DNA of 64,000 nt from Actibacterium lipolyticum (GTDB lineage Bacteria; Pseudomonadota; Alphaproteobacteria; Rhodobacterales; Rhodobacteraceae), in the NCBI RefSeq assembly GCF_900184935.1, contig NZ_FXYE01000001.1, forward strand, positions 124,001 to 188,000, in the 5' to 3' direction. A program made the translations under genes and the position numbers. Below, piece after piece: positions 8,689 to 17,919 of the stretch; positions within the stretch are counted from its first letter, which is position 1, and each line of letters starts with the position of its first letter. The notes under the pieces were generated by a model. That model was not told where the DNA came from. It saw only the letters and a list, made by a program, of their open reading frames with translations, and did not search any database.

Positions 8689-9315
8689 ATGTCGCAACCC
8701 TCGCGCCGTCACCAAAACGACATACTATCCAATGGAAATTTAGACCTATCCTTAATAGCTATAGGTTCTAACGTAACGTCACTACTTGGCAATCCCGAAG
8801 ATTTGGTTTTAGGCGCCGTGACTTCCCTTCCGTCAGATTCTATCCGTCTGATTGCCATCAGCTCCCTCTACACAACCCCAAGCTTTCCGGCGGGCTCTGG
8901 CCCCGATTTTGTGAACGCGGCCGCAGTGATCGAGTCGGATTTATCCGCGCATGAACTCCTTTTGCGGTTGCACGAAGTTGAACATAATTTTGGCCGATCA
9001 AGGGATGTTCGATGGGGCGCGCGAACGATTGATATGGACCTACTGGCTTGTGGTTCTTCGGTTTTTCCCGATGTTGAAACCGTCCGCAAGTGGCAGGACA
9101 TGCCGTTGGAAGAACAGATGACAGTTGCCCCTTCGGAACTGATTCTCCCTCATCCGCGGATGCAGGATCGGGGGTTCGTTTTGGTGCCTTTGGCCGAAAT
9201 TGCACCCGATTGGGAGCACCCAATACTGCATCGCAGCGTGTCTCAGATGCTTGATGCGCTTCCAGATAGGGAAAAAGCGCCTATTCGCAGGCTTTCATCG
9301 GCTAATTTGGGCTAA
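8689..9315 (+). CDS. folK: 2-amino-4-hydroxy-6-hydroxymethyldihydropteridine diphosphokinase
   Basis: Pyrophosphorylates 6-hydroxymethyl-dihydropterin in folate synthesis. The HPPK motifs are present: IAIGSN (23-28), YTTPSF, and [18 protein letters not shown] (102-119), with the two Mg-binding aspartates Asp115 and Asp117. At 208 aa it is longer than E. coli FolK by an approximately 18-residue N-terminal extension and a C-terminal tail. The ATG at 8689 follows AGGGGAA; a later start would cut into the first strand. It lies upstream of rpoZ with a 71-base gap. Confidence 0.94.
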   Translation: MSQPSRRHQNDILSNGNLDLSLIAIGSNVTSLLGNPEDLVLGAVTSLPSDSIRLIAISSLYTTPSFPAGSGPDFVNAAAVIESDLSAHELLLRLHEVEHNFGRSRDVRWGARTIDMDLLACGSSVFPDVETVRKWQDMPLEEQMTVAPSELILPHPRMQDRGFVLVPLAEIAPDWEHPILHRSVSQMLDALPDREKAPIRRLSSANLG

Positions 9316-9386
9316 TCTGCCCTTGTCAAGAAGTTTGCGACTCAATAGATAGAGCTTTCCACCTTCCAGATGGATTGGAGAATTTC

Positions 9387-9740
9387 ATGGCCCGCGTGAC
9401 GGTTGAAGATTGCGTTGACAAGGTTCCTAACCGGTTTGAACTGGTTATGCTTGCCGCCCATCGGGCGCGTGAGATCGCTGCTGGTGGGGCGCTCACCGTA
9501 GATCGTGATAACGACAAAAACCCTGTCGTTTCCCTGCGTGAGATTGCGGATGAAACACAGTCGGCTGACGAACTGCGCGAGCGCATGATCGAAAGCAACC
9601 AGACCCAGATCGAAGTTGACGAGCCTGAAGAAGACTCGATGGCACTTCTTATGGGTGGTGAAGCTGACAAACCCGCCGATGACGATATGTCGGAAGAGAA
9701 ACTGCTGCGCGCTCTGATGGAAGCGCAGGGGCAAAAGTAA
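9387..9740 (+). CDS. rpoZ: DNA-directed RNA polymerase omega subunit
   Basis: 117 aa. The start is the ATG at 9387, giving the family-typical MARVTVEDC; a TTG 12 bases upstream is less likely. The conserved RpoZ core ([18 protein letters not shown], then [10 protein letters not shown]) spans residues 13-60, and an acidic C-terminal tail rich in Asp and Glu follows, common in alphaproteobacterial omega. Omega aids assembly of beta-prime and, in other bacteria, ppGpp binding. Direct linkage to the ppGpp synthetase/hydrolase gene 30 bases downstream is a long-known gene order. Confidence 0.95.
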   Translation: MARVTVEDCVDKVPNRFELVMLAAHRAREIAAGGALTVDRDNDKNPVVSLREIADETQSADELRERMIESNQTQIEVDEPEEDSMALLMGGEADKPADDDMSEEKLLRALMEAQGQK

Positions 9741-9752
9741 GGGGTTAACCCC
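9741..9752. repeat. 12-bp perfect palindrome GGGGTTAACCCC between rpoZ and spoT
   Basis: It begins directly after the rpoZ stop codon and ends 18 bases before the chosen spoT ATG. It may be an operator or an RNA element that affects spoT initiation; its short length means chance cannot be excluded. Confidence 0.4.
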
Positions 9753-9770
9753 CGATTGGATGCGGACCGA

Positions 9771-11897
9771 ATGCCGAGGATCGATGTCGAAGACCTGATC
9801 TCGCTGGTCCGCAACTATAACCCAAAGACAAACGAACAGTTGCTGCGCACCGCCTATGACTATGGCGAGCGCATGCATGACGGCCAGCTTCGTCAATCGG
9901 GTGAGCCGTATTTCACCCACCCTGTCGCTGTCGCTGCTATTCTGACGGAAATGCAGCTGGACGATGCGACGATCATCACCGCGCTTCTGCACGACACGAT
10001 CGAAGATACCAAATCCACCTACAGTGAAATCGCCTCCATGTTTGGGGACGAGGTTGCCGAACTGGTGGATGGTGTTACTAAGCTGACCAACCTTCAGCTG
10101 TCTTCGTCCGAAACTAAGCAGGCCGAAAATTTTCGTAAGCTGTTCATGGCGATGTCCAAAGACCTGCGGGTGATTTTGGTGAAGCTGGCGGACCGTCTGC
10201 ACAACATGCGCACGATCAAATCGATGCGCGCGGAAAAGCAGGCGCAAAAGGCGCGCGAGACGATGGATATCTACGCCCCGCTTGCCGGGCGCATGGGTAT
10301 GCAGTGGATGCGCGAAGAGCTGGAAGATCTGGCCTTTCGCGTGCTGAACCCAGAAGGGCGCAATTCGATCATCCGCCGCTTTATCACGCTTCAGCGCGAA
10401 ACCGGCGATGTGGTTCACCAGATTACTCAGGACATCCGGACAGAGCTGGAAAAGGCCGGGATCGACGCCGACGTGTTTGGCCGCGCGAAAAAGCCTTATG
10501 CGATCTGGCGCAAGATGCAGGAAAAGAACCAAGGCTTTTCCCGTCTGTCCGACATCTATGGCTTCCGGGTGATTACGCGGAACGAAACTGACTGTTATCG
10601 TGTGTTAGGCTCTATTCACCGCCGCTGGCGTGCTGTGCCCGGCCGGTTCAAGGATTACATCAGCCAACCCAAGACCAACGGCTATCGTTCGATCCACACA
10701 ACTGTTTCGGGTCGTGACGGTAAGCGGGTAGAGGTGCAGGTTCGCACCCGTCAGATGCACGAAGTTGCCGAAGCTGGCGTTGCCGCGCATTGGTCATACC
10801 GTGATGGTGTGCGCGCTGAAAACCCGTTTGCGGTTGATCCGGCGAAATGGTTGGCGGCCCTGAACGAACGGTTTGGCAACGCTGAAGACCATGATGAGTT
10901 TCTGGAACACGTCAAACTAGAGATGTATTCCGATCAGGTCTTTTGCTTCACCCCAAAAGGCGACGTGGTGAAGCTGCCCAAGGGGGCGACGCCGCTGGAT
11001 TATGCCTATTCGATCCACACGCGGATCGGCGACAGTTGCGTCGGGGCTAAGGTCGATAACATCCGGGTTCCCCTGTGGACCCGTCTGAAAAACGGCCAGT
11101 CGGTCGAGGTTATCACGGCCGAAGGTCAGCGGCCTCAGGCCACTTGGATCGACATCGTGGTGACCGGGCGTGCCAAGGCGGCGATCCGCAAGTCCCTGCG
11201 CGAAGAAGACCGCGAGCGGTTTATTAAGCTGGGCCGTGAACTTGCCCGGGTCGCATTTGAACATGTGGGCAAAAAGGCGACCGACAAGGCGCTGAAAACC
11301 GCCGCCAAGACGCTGGGTATTGAAGACGCGTCCGAGATTTTGGCGCGGCTTGGCAGCGCAGAAATGCGTGCGCAAACCGTCGTTCAGGCGCTTTATCCTG
11401 ATCTTGTCGCCAATACCGATGACGAGGTGGACGCGGAACGGGCCGTTGTTGGCCTTTCCTCGGATCAAAGTTTTACGTTGGGCAAGTGTTGCCAACCCGT
11501 CCCGGGCGAGCGCATCGTGGGAATCACCTACCGCGGCCGTGGCGTTGTTGTGCATGCTATCGATTGCCCCGGTCTTGCAGAATACGAAGAACAGCCAGAT
11601 CGCTGGGTCGACCTTCATTGGGATGCGGGGAAACATTCCGCGTCTCATACCGTTACAATGAACGTGACGATCCGTAATGATGCGGGTGTGTTGGGGCGAA
11701 TCTGTACCCTGATTGGCGAGCAGAAAGCCAACATTTCCGATCTGCACTTTGCGGATAGAAAACCGGATTTTTACCGCCTGTTGATCGACGTCGACTTAAG
11801 AGATGTGGAGCACCTGCACACGGTCATGACCGCGCTTGAGGCCGACACTGATGTCGCGGCCATCGAACGCTTCAGGGATGCGGATCGCAAGCTCTGA
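9771..11897 (+). CDS. spoT: Bifunctional (p)ppGpp synthetase/hydrolase (RSH, Rel/SpoT)
   Basis: The sole RSH seen here, 708 aa from ATG 9771 (a TTG at 9756 is the alternative). The N-terminal HD hydrolase domain is intact: His50 in YFTHPVAVA, His74-Asp75 in LLHDTIEDT and Asp141 in KLADRLHNMRTI. The synthetase domain is also intact, with YGFRVITRNETDCYRVLG (263-280) and QPKTNGYRSIHT (299-310). A TGS domain follows (about 390-450, FCFTPKGDVVKLPKGATP) and an ACT domain at about 635-705. Both enzymatic halves look functional, as expected for the single RSH of alphaproteobacteria controlling the stringent response. It is downstream of rpoZ and upstream of DUF2062. Confidence 0.95.
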   Translation: MPRIDVEDLISLVRNYNPKTNEQLLRTAYDYGERMHDGQLRQSGEPYFTHPVAVAAILTEMQLDDATIITALLHDTIEDTKSTYSEIASMFGDEVAELVDGVTKLTNLQLSSSETKQAENFRKLFMAMSKDLRVILVKLADRLHNMRTIKSMRAEKQAQKARETMDIYAPLAGRMGMQWMREELEDLAFRVLNPEGRNSIIRRFITLQRETGDVVHQITQDIRTELEKAGIDADVFGRAKKPYAIWRKMQEKNQGFSRLSDIYGFRVITRNETDCYRVLGSIHRRWRAVPGRFKDYISQPKTNGYRSIHTTVSGRDGKRVEVQVRTRQMHEVAEAGVAAHWSYRDGVRAENPFAVDPAKWLAALNERFGNAEDHDEFLEHVKLEMYSDQVFCFTPKGDVVKLPKGATPLDYAYSIHTRIGDSCVGAKVDNIRVPLWTRLKNGQSVEVITAEGQRPQATWIDIVVTGRAKAAIRKSLREEDRERFIKLGRELARVAFEHVGKKATDKALKTAAKTLGIEDASEILARLGSAEMRAQTVVQALYPDLVANTDDEVDAERAVVGLSSDQSFTLGKCCQPVPGERIVGITYRGRGVVVHAIDCPGLAEYEEQPDRWVDLHWDAGKHSASHTVTMNVTIRNDAGVLGRICTLIGEQKANISDLHFADRKPDFYRLLIDVDLRDVEHLHTVMTALEADTDVAAIERFRDADRKL

Positions 11898-11919
11898 ACT
11901 GCCAAAAGGAACCTATGGC

Positions 11920-12567
11920 TTGGTATTCAAGCGCCGAAATAAACCCTCTTTGATGCAATCCGTTCTGGGTTTCATCTATCCGCGCGGCGGATGGGGGCGG
12001 GCGTTTCATTACATTCGGCATAGGGTTCATCGGTTGCCAGACAGCCCCGAACGCATCGCGCGTGGCATTTTTGCCGGGGTCTTCACCGCATTCACGCCGT
12101 TCTACAGTCTGCATTTTCTGGTTGCCGCTGTGATTGCACGGCTGATGAACGGGAATATCCTTGCGGCGCTTGCGGGGACGTTTTTTGGAAACCCGCTGAC
12201 CTATCTTCCGATCGGGGTGGTGTGCCTTAAGGTTGGTCACTTCATGCTGGGAACCGAGTTTGAGGGGGAATTGGACGAATCCCTGATCGACAAGTTCTTT
12301 GGCGCGGCGGATGACCTGTTTGAGAATTTCTTGGCGCTGTTCACCGACGCAGAGGCGAACTGGTCCAACCTGTCACGCTTTTATGACGAGGTGTTCATGC
12401 CCTATCTGGTGGGCGGCATCATACCGGGCATCGTTGCGGGGCTGATTGCGTATTACCTTAGTGTGCCGGTGATCACGGCCTATCAAAAACGTCGTCGCGG
12501 TCGCATCAAACAAAAGCTTTCCGAGCTGCGCGAAAAAGCAGCCGGGAAGGTTGATGAAGGCGCGTGA
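11920..12567 (+). CDS. DUF2062 membrane protein
   Basis: About 215 aa from TTG 11920, which has AAAGGA about 8 bases upstream and gives the start (M)VFKRRNKPS. An in-frame ATG at 11878 (229 aa) overlapping the end of spoT is the alternative. The DUF2062 core follows: [29 protein letters not shown], then [12 protein letters not shown], with about three hydrophobic helices (roughly 50-75, 83-105 and 175-195) and a basic C-terminal tail. An inner-membrane protein of unknown role; its place between spoT and pdxJ gives no functional clue I can support. Confidence 0.8.
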   Translation: MVFKRRNKPSLMQSVLGFIYPRGGWGRAFHYIRHRVHRLPDSPERIARGIFAGVFTAFTPFYSLHFLVAAVIARLMNGNILAALAGTFFGNPLTYLPIGVVCLKVGHFMLGTEFEGELDESLIDKFFGAADDLFENFLALFTDAEANWSNLSRFYDEVFMPYLVGGIIPGIVAGLIAYYLSVPVITAYQKRRRGRIKQKLSELREKAAGKVDEGA

Positions 12568-12607
12568 ACCCTGTCTAACTGCGCGGGCAACGGTAGGGGC
12601 TGGGAAG

Positions 12608-13375
12608 ATGGCTGAAAACGTAAAAGCGCCGCTTGGGCAATTGCGCCTTGGGGTGAATATCGATCACGTCGCAACGGTACGTAACGCACGGGGAAGCGAA
12701 TATCCCGATCCCGTGCGCGCCGCAAAGATCGCAGAGCAGTCGGGTGCTGATGGTATCACGGCGCATTTGCGCGAAGATCGCCGGCACATCTCGGACGCGG
12801 ATATCGAAGCACTGATGGATGCGCTGACCCTGCCGCTGAACTTTGAAATGGCGGCGACGGCGGAAATGCAGGCCATTGCGCTGCGCCACAAACCTCATGC
12901 GGTGTGCATCGTCCCCGAACGCCGTGAAGAGCGTACGACCGAAGGTGGGCTAGAGGTCGCGCGCGAAGAAAACAGTCTTGCGCATTTCATCGCCCCCTTG
13001 CGCGATGCGGGGTGCCGGGTTTCCATCTTTATTGCCGCCGATCAAAGCCAGATCGAAGCGGCCGCCCGTATTGGTGCTGCGGTGATTGAGCTGCATACAG
13101 GCGCGTATTGCGATGCCCATGCCGAAGGCCGGTTTGATGATCGTGATAACGAACTGGCACGCTTGCGCGACATGTCGGCCTTTGCGCATTCCCTTGGGTT
13201 GGAGGTCCACGCAGGCCACGGCCTGACCTATGATACGGTCAAGCCAATCGCGGCGATCCCCGAGGTGATGGAGCTGAACATCGGTCACTTTCTAATCGGA
13301 GAGGCGATCTTTCTGGGGCTTACCCCGGCCATTCATGAAATGCGTCGTCTTATGGATGAGGCGCGGGCAGAATAA
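12608..13375 (+). CDS. pdxJ: Pyridoxine 5'-phosphate synthase
   Basis: Condenses 1-deoxyxylulose 5-phosphate with 3-amino-2-oxopropyl phosphate to pyridoxine 5'-phosphate. From ATG 12608 (preceded by GGGAAG) the protein has 255 aa. PdxJ signatures are present: [16 protein letters not shown] (14-29), [12 protein letters not shown], and [11 protein letters not shown] and [17 protein letters not shown] near the C-terminus for phosphate binding. A longer open frame to 12551 lacks homology-like sequence. pdxJ followed by acpS is the usual gene order, here with a 124-base gap that holds no recognisable gene. Confidence 0.96.
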   Translation: MAENVKAPLGQLRLGVNIDHVATVRNARGSEYPDPVRAAKIAEQSGADGITAHLREDRRHISDADIEALMDALTLPLNFEMAATAEMQAIALRHKPHAVCIVPERREERTTEGGLEVAREENSLAHFIAPLRDAGCRVSIFIAADQSQIEAAARIGAAVIELHTGAYCDAHAEGRFDDRDNELARLRDMSAFAHSLGLEVHAGHGLTYDTVKPIAAIPEVMELNIGHFLIGEAIFLGLTPAIHEMRRLMDEARAE

Positions 13376-13499
13376 GCGCCGCGCGGGTGCACGGGCCGGT
13401 CTGCCTTGCGATGGTTTGCCCAAGCTGGCAGTTTGCACGATGAAATCAGGCGAATGCTGACACTCGTTGAACGGCGGCCTCTGTGGGAAACATCCTTTT

Positions 13500-13901
13500 A
13501 TGATCCTTGGTATCGGCACCGATCTGGCGAACATCGAACGTATTCAGCGTGTGCTTGACCGACATGGCGACAGGTTCCGCAATCGTGTGTTCACCGACGA
13601 AGAACAGCGCAAGGCTGAACGCCGTGCCGATACTGCGGGAACCTATGCCAAGCGGTGGGCCGCGAAAGAGGCGTGCTCTAAGGCGCTTGGCACGGGGCTT
13701 CGCATGGGGATTGCGTGGAAAGACATGGCAGTGTCGAACCTAGAAACCGGTCAGCCTGTGATGGCGGTAACCGGCTGGGCGGCAGAGCGTTTGGCGGAAA
13801 TGACGCCCGCGGGCCACGAAGCCATTGTTCACGTCACTTTGACGGACGATCACCCATGGGCACAGGCATTTGTGGTGATCGAAGCACGGCCGCTTACTTG
13901 A
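13500..13901 (+). CDS. acpS: Holo-[acyl-carrier-protein] synthase
   Basis: Transfers 4'-phosphopantetheine from CoA to acyl carrier protein. From ATG 13500 the protein has 133 aa beginning MILGIGTDL. The magnesium-binding residues Asp8 (GTDL) and Glu57 ([12 protein letters not shown]) are intact. The ORF stays open upstream, but the ATG at 13500 gives the standard N-terminus. The operon continues to lepB after 58 bases. Confidence 0.95.
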   Translation: MILGIGTDLANIERIQRVLDRHGDRFRNRVFTDEEQRKAERRADTAGTYAKRWAAKEACSKALGTGLRMGIAWKDMAVSNLETGQPVMAVTGWAAERLAEMTPAGHEAIVHVTLTDDHPWAQAFVVIEARPLT

Positions 13902-13959
13902 CTCCCTACCGCTGCCCGCTCATGTAGCGGGGAACATCTAATTTGTCAGGGCAGGGTTC

Positions 13960-14748
13960 ATGACCAGCGATGAAAAGACGGACGGCGGTATCGTCGAAAC
14001 GATTAAGACGGTTGTCTATGCTCTGCTGATTGCAGGCATCTTTCGCACGCTGTTTTTTCAACCCTTCTGGATTCCGTCTGGCTCGATGAAAGACACCCTG
14101 TTGGTCGGTGACTTTCTGTTCGTGAACAAGATGGCCTATGGCTATTCCCAATACTCTTGCCCGTTCAGCGTTTGCCCCATCGAAGATCGCCTGCTTGGCT
14201 CAGAACCAGAGCGCGGCGATGTCGTTGTGTTCCGTCACCCGGTGAACGGATCTGACTTTATCAAGCGCCTGATCGGTCTGCCCGGTGACACGATCCAGAT
14301 GATCGACGGTGTGCTGAACATCAACGGAGAGCCGGTGAAGATGGTGGCCGAAAGCCCATTCATCGAAACCTTCACCAAGCAGGGGCCGCTTGGGTACTAT
14401 CCCAAATGTTCCAACGGGCCCGTTGGGGAAGGCGGCACTTGCGAAAAAGAACGCTTTACCGAAACGCTTCCAAACGGCGTAAGCCACAGCACCCTTAACG
14501 TTCGCGATGGTCTGTTTTCCGACAACACCAAGGTGTTTTCGGTTCCCGAAGGCCACTATTTCTTCATGGGTGATAATCGCGACAATTCAGAAGATAGCCG
14601 GTATTCCCAAGTCAGTGGTGGCGTCGGCTTTGTGCCTGCGAAGTATCTGATTGGCCGCGCTGATCGTATCATGTTCTCGTCCGCCGGGCGTTCGCTGTTC
14701 TATTTCTGGACGTGGCGCGCGGACCGTTTCTTCAAGGCTGTTGAGTGA
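13960..14748 (+). CDS. lepB: Signal peptidase I
   Basis: Inner-membrane protease that removes Sec signal peptides. The 262-aa protein has one N-terminal transmembrane segment (about 12-35), then box B with the catalytic Ser42 in [14 protein letters not shown], box D with the general base Lys102 in [12 protein letters not shown], and box [12 protein letters not shown] around residue 205. An insertion with Cys residues near 66-72 and 149-165 is typical of alphaproteobacterial LepB. Its stop overlaps the GTG start of rnc (GTGA), so lepB-rnc-era are coupled, the classic order. Confidence 0.96.
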   Translation: MTSDEKTDGGIVETIKTVVYALLIAGIFRTLFFQPFWIPSGSMKDTLLVGDFLFVNKMAYGYSQYSCPFSVCPIEDRLLGSEPERGDVVVFRHPVNGSDFIKRLIGLPGDTIQMIDGVLNINGEPVKMVAESPFIETFTKQGPLGYYPKCSNGPVGEGGTCEKERFTETLPNGVSHSTLNVRDGLFSDNTKVFSVPEGHYFFMGDNRDNSEDSRYSQVSGGVGFVPAKYLIGRADRIMFSSAGRSLFYFWTWRADRFFKAVE

Positions 14749-15434
14749 AACTATCTGCCGATCTTCAAGACTTCGCCAAACGGCTTGGGCATCGCTTTGC
14801 GAAGCCTGAACTGTTGGTGCGTGCGGTAACGCATTCGTCCATCTCATCCCCCACGCGGCCCGATAACCAGCGGCTGGAATTTCTGGGCGACCGGGTGCTT
14901 GGTCTTGTGATGGCCGAGGCGCTTTTGGTCGCTGACACTGGTGCCAGCGAAGGGCAACTTGCACCGCGGTTCAACGCGTTGGTACGCAAAGAAGCCTGTG
15001 CCGAGGTCGCGCGCGAGATTGACCTTGGTGCCGTGCTAAAGCTGGGCCGTTCAGAAATGATGTCGGGTGGTCGCCGCAAAGAGGCGCTTCTTGGTGACGG
15101 GATGGAGGCAGTGATTGCCGCCGTCTATCAAGACGCTGGGTTTGAGGCGGCGCGTGATGTTATCCTAAAGCTGTGGGGCCAGCGGGTAACCACCGTTGAT
15201 GCCGACGCACGAGACGCAAAGACCGCGTTACAGGAATGGGCACAGGCGCGGGGCCAACAGCCGCCGCGCTATGTCGAAGTTTCGCGCGAAGGGCCGGATC
15301 ATGCTCCGGTTTTCCAAATTGCGGCGCGGCTGGAATCTGGCGAAGAGGCGCAAGCCTCTGCTGGGTCAAAGCGCCAAGCAGAACAAGCCGCGGCAAAAGC
15401 GCTGCTGGATAGAATGGAGGCCGGGAATGGCTGA
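14745..15434 (+). CDS. rnc: Ribonuclease III
   Basis: Processes double-stranded RNA, including rRNA precursors. 229 aa, starting at GTG 14745 within the lepB stop. The catalytic signature [12 protein letters not shown] has Glu45 and Asp49; the second acidic pair is Asp118 and Glu121 in [17 protein letters not shown] double-stranded RNA-binding domain occupies about residues 155-225 ([11 protein letters not shown] to KAL). The last 8 bases overlap era. All active-site residues are intact. Confidence 0.95.
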   Translation: MKLSADLQDFAKRLGHRFAKPELLVRAVTHSSISSPTRPDNQRLEFLGDRVLGLVMAEALLVADTGASEGQLAPRFNALVRKEACAEVAREIDLGAVLKLGRSEMMSGGRRKEALLGDGMEAVIAAVYQDAGFEAARDVILKLWGQRVTTVDADARDAKTALQEWAQARGQQPPRYVEVSREGPDHAPVFQIAARLESGEEAQASAGSKRQAEQAAAKALLDRMEAGNG

Positions 15435-16341
15435 CACACGCGCGGGCTTTGTTGCCCTGATTGGTGAGCCGAACGCAGGCAAATCCACCCTTTTGAACCG
15501 CATGGTCGGGGCGAAGGTTTCAATCGTTACGCATAAGGTGCAAACCACGCGGGCCCGTATTCGCGGCGTCGCGATGGAAGGCGATGCGCAAATCGTGTTT
15601 GTCGACACGCCGGGCCTGTTCCGCCCGCGCCGCCGGCTTGATCGTGCGATGGTTGCCGCCGCTTGGGGCGGTGCAGCCGACGCTGATATCGTCGTGCTTT
15701 TGATCGAAGCGCACCGGGGTATCACCGAAGGCGTCGAAGCCATTCTGGACGCGTTGAAAGAACGCGCGACCGAAAATCAGATCGTGGCTTTGGCGATCAA
15801 CAAGATCGACCGGGTCAAGGCAGAGGTGCTGCTGGATCTGACCTCAAAACTGAACGAAGCCTATCCGTTCGCCCAAACCTTTATGATTTCCGCCGAACGT
15901 GGCCACGGCGTGGATGACCTGCGTGAATGGCTTGCGGCACACCTGCCCAAGGGCCCGTGGCTGTACCCCGAAGATCAGATCGCTGACCTGCCGATGCGTA
16001 TGATCGCGGCCGAAATGACGCGCGAAAAGCTGACGCTGCGCCTGCACCAAGAACTGCCTTACCAGCTGACCGTAGAGACAGAGAAATGGGAAGAGCGTAA
16101 AGACGGCTCTGCCCGGATTGACCAGATCATCTATGTCATGCGGGATGGGCACAAAGGAATCGTGCTTGGCAACAAGGGCGAAACGATCAAGGCCGTCAGC
16201 CAAGCCGCCCGTGCCGAGATTACCGAGTTTCTGGGCCGCCCCGTTCACTTGTTCCTGCAGGTGAAGGTGCGCCCGAACTGGCTGGAAGAGTCAGAGCGGT
16301 ATTCCGAAATGGGCTTGGATTTCAAAGACGGAAATTCATGA
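15427..16341 (+). CDS. era: GTPase Era
   Basis: Ribosome-assembly GTPase binding the 3' end of 16S rRNA. From ATG 15427 (with GGAGG about 8 bases before it) the protein has 304 aa. G1 is GEPNAGKS (13-20), G3 DTPG (60-63), G4 NKID (125-128). The C-terminal KH domain contains [15 protein letters not shown] at about 240. The much longer open frame upstream is rnc read in another frame. The start overlaps rnc by 8 bases and the stop overlaps the DUF1491 ATG. Confidence 0.96.
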   Translation: MADTRAGFVALIGEPNAGKSTLLNRMVGAKVSIVTHKVQTTRARIRGVAMEGDAQIVFVDTPGLFRPRRRLDRAMVAAAWGGAADADIVVLLIEAHRGITEGVEAILDALKERATENQIVALAINKIDRVKAEVLLDLTSKLNEAYPFAQTFMISAERGHGVDDLREWLAAHLPKGPWLYPEDQIADLPMRMIAAEMTREKLTLRLHQELPYQLTVETEKWEERKDGSARIDQIIYVMRDGHKGIVLGNKGETIKAVSQAARAEITEFLGRPVHLFLQVKVRPNWLEESERYSEMGLDFKDGNS

Positions 16342-16667
16342 CGCGGCTAACGGCCGAGTTTTGGGTTCAAGCCTATTTGGCACGGCTTCGTTTGGTCGAT
16401 ATCCCTGCCTTTGTGACGTCCCGCGGTGATAACAGTGCGGGCGCGGTTCTGGTGAAACTGAACACGCTTGATGGCAGGGCGCAGGCGTTTCAGCGTTCGT
16501 TTGACCTGATGACGGGAGAGCGCGCCTGGGTCACGCTCGCAGAGGGCGATGAAGCAGACGTTGACGCCTCAATCGCGAAACAGGCCAGCTTTGACCCCGA
16601 CCTTTGGGTGATAGAGGTCGAAGACCGTCAGGGGCGTCATTTGCTTGATGAACAGGGCCTTTCGTGA
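16338..16667 (+). CDS. DUF1491 family protein
   Basis: A 109-aa cytosolic protein whose sequence (LTAEFWVQAYLARL, RGDNSAGAVLVK, PDLWVIEVEDRQGRHLLDE) matches the alphaproteobacterial DUF1491 family. The function is unknown. It starts in an ATGA overlap with era and is followed 49 bases later by recO; this era-DUF1491-recO order suggests one transcript. Confidence 0.85.
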   Translation: MTRLTAEFWVQAYLARLRLVDIPAFVTSRGDNSAGAVLVKLNTLDGRAQAFQRSFDLMTGERAWVTLAEGDEADVDASIAKQASFDPDLWVIEVEDRQGRHLLDEQGLS

Positions 16668-16716
16668 CTTTCTAGCCCATGGTGGCAAATTCATTGCGAA
16701 TTGGGGGTAAGACCCG

Positions 16717-17442
16717 ATGGAATGGCGGGATCAGGGTGCGCTGTTAAGCGTGCGGCGGCACGGAGAGACTTCGGCGATTATCGAAGTGTTCACACCGCAG
16801 CATGGTCGCCACGCGGGTGTGGTGCGTGGGGGAACCAGCCGAAAGATCGCGCCGATTTTGCAGCCCGGCGCGCAGCTTGATCTGACGTGGCGCGCGCGGC
16901 TGGACGAACACATGGGCAGCTTTACGGTCGAACCCATCCGATCCCGCGCGGCATCGGTGATGGGTGATCGCCTGTCACTGGCTGGGCTGAACGCCGTCAC
17001 CGCGATGCTGCTGTTCACCTTGCCCGAGAGAGAGGCCCACCCCGCGCTTTATGCGCGATCGATCACGATGCTCGATTTGTTGGGGCATGCTGATGCGTGG
17101 CCCTTGGCCTATCTGCGGTGGGAGGTGGCGTTGCTGGAGGAAATGGGTTTTGGCCTTGATCTGACCCGCTGTGCCGTCACGGGCAGCCGTGATGATCTGG
17201 CCTATGTCTCGCCCAGAACCGGGCGGGCGGTCAGCGCCGAAGGGGCCGGGGAGTGGGCTGATAAATTGCTTCCGTTGCCGATGTGCCTGTTGGGGCAAGG
17301 CCCGGTAGAGGCCGACGAAATTCGGGACGGGCTGCGCACGACAGGTCATTTCCTAGGGCAATGGTTGGCGCCGTCCCTTGGGAACAAGCCGTTGCCAGAA
17401 GCGCGTCAGCGGCTGATCGACCTGCTGGATCGTCACTTCTGA
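16717..17442 (+). CDS. recO: DNA repair protein RecO
   Basis: Acts with RecR in loading RecA at gaps and in annealing SSB-coated DNA. The 241-aa protein has the N-terminal OB-fold ([26 protein letters not shown], residues 1-80 overall) and the helical C-terminal domain with [18 protein letters not shown] at about 129-146. The zinc-site cysteines are reduced, as often in this class: only Cys150 and Cys189 are apparent. Its stop overlaps the convergent META gene by 10 bases. Confidence 0.92.
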   Translation: MEWRDQGALLSVRRHGETSAIIEVFTPQHGRHAGVVRGGTSRKIAPILQPGAQLDLTWRARLDEHMGSFTVEPIRSRAASVMGDRLSLAGLNAVTAMLLFTLPEREAHPALYARSITMLDLLGHADAWPLAYLRWEVALLEEMGFGLDLTRCAVTGSRDDLAYVSPRTGRAVSAEGAGEWADKLLPLPMCLLGQGPVEADEIRDGLRTTGHFLGQWLAPSLGNKPLPEARQRLIDLLDRHF

Positions 17443-17822
17443 GCGGTGAACACCATCTCTGCGCCAGCTTCGTTTGATAAGATCAGCGTGTCGCCCTGCA
17501 CTTCGGCCAAAGTCATTTCGCCAAGGGCGCTAAAAAAGGCCTGCTCTTGCTTTAATTCGGGACATGCGCGTTTGGTTGAGGTCAGCGGCCCGGTTCCAAA
17601 CCACGGATACGGTTTGGTCTGACTGCCCATAAACACGTTGCAGGGCGCGCGACCGGAAATCCGGCCTGGTTCGGGAAACGAAAGCGTGGCGTTTGCGGAA
17701 AATGTATCGCCGTTCAAAGAGGTGAGTACATAGATCGCGCTGCGGTCCGCATAGCCCGAAATGGTTTCATCCGCTTGGCACGCGGTCAGCCATAGCAAAG
17801 AGAAAAAGATCACACGCAGCAT
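17433..17822 (-). CDS. META domain lipoprotein
   Basis: 129 aa from the ATG at 17822, which begins a lipoprotein signal ([15 protein letters not shown]; lipobox LTAC, Cys15). The frame is open further upstream, but that part has no signal and crosses the terminator region. Residues 35-125 resemble the META/HslJ domain: [37 protein letters not shown]. Family members are outer-membrane or periplasmic proteins linked to stress resistance; the exact job is unknown. The 3' end overlaps recO in convergent orientation. Confidence 0.8.
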   Translation of the reverse strand: MLRVIFFSLLWLTACQADETISGYADRSAIYVLTSLNGDTFSANATLSFPEPGRISGRAPCNVFMGSQTKPYPWFGTGPLTSTKRACPELKQEQAFFSALGEMTLAEVQGDTLILSNEAGAEMVFTAQK

Positions 17823-17873
17823 TGGCGAAATATGCCAAACGTCAATCATTCCGGCAAGCGCTGGGGTGAATGC

Positions 17874-17904
17874 AAAAAGGCCGGCCCGATGAAGGCCGGC
17901 CTTT
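17874..17904 (-). terminator. Rho-independent terminator of the acyl-CoA dehydrogenase gene
   Basis: Perfect 8-bp arms GGCCGGCC (17879-17886 and 17894-17901) with a 7-base loop, followed on the minus strand by TTTTT. It lies 16 bases after the stop at 17920. Confidence 0.88.
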
Positions 17905-17919
17905 GAAAATGTGGTTCGC

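Noticed and set aside
15196-15426. N-terminal extension of era to an upstream start
   Set aside because: The segment is rnc in another frame; the ATG at 15427 has an RBS and gives the normal Era start.
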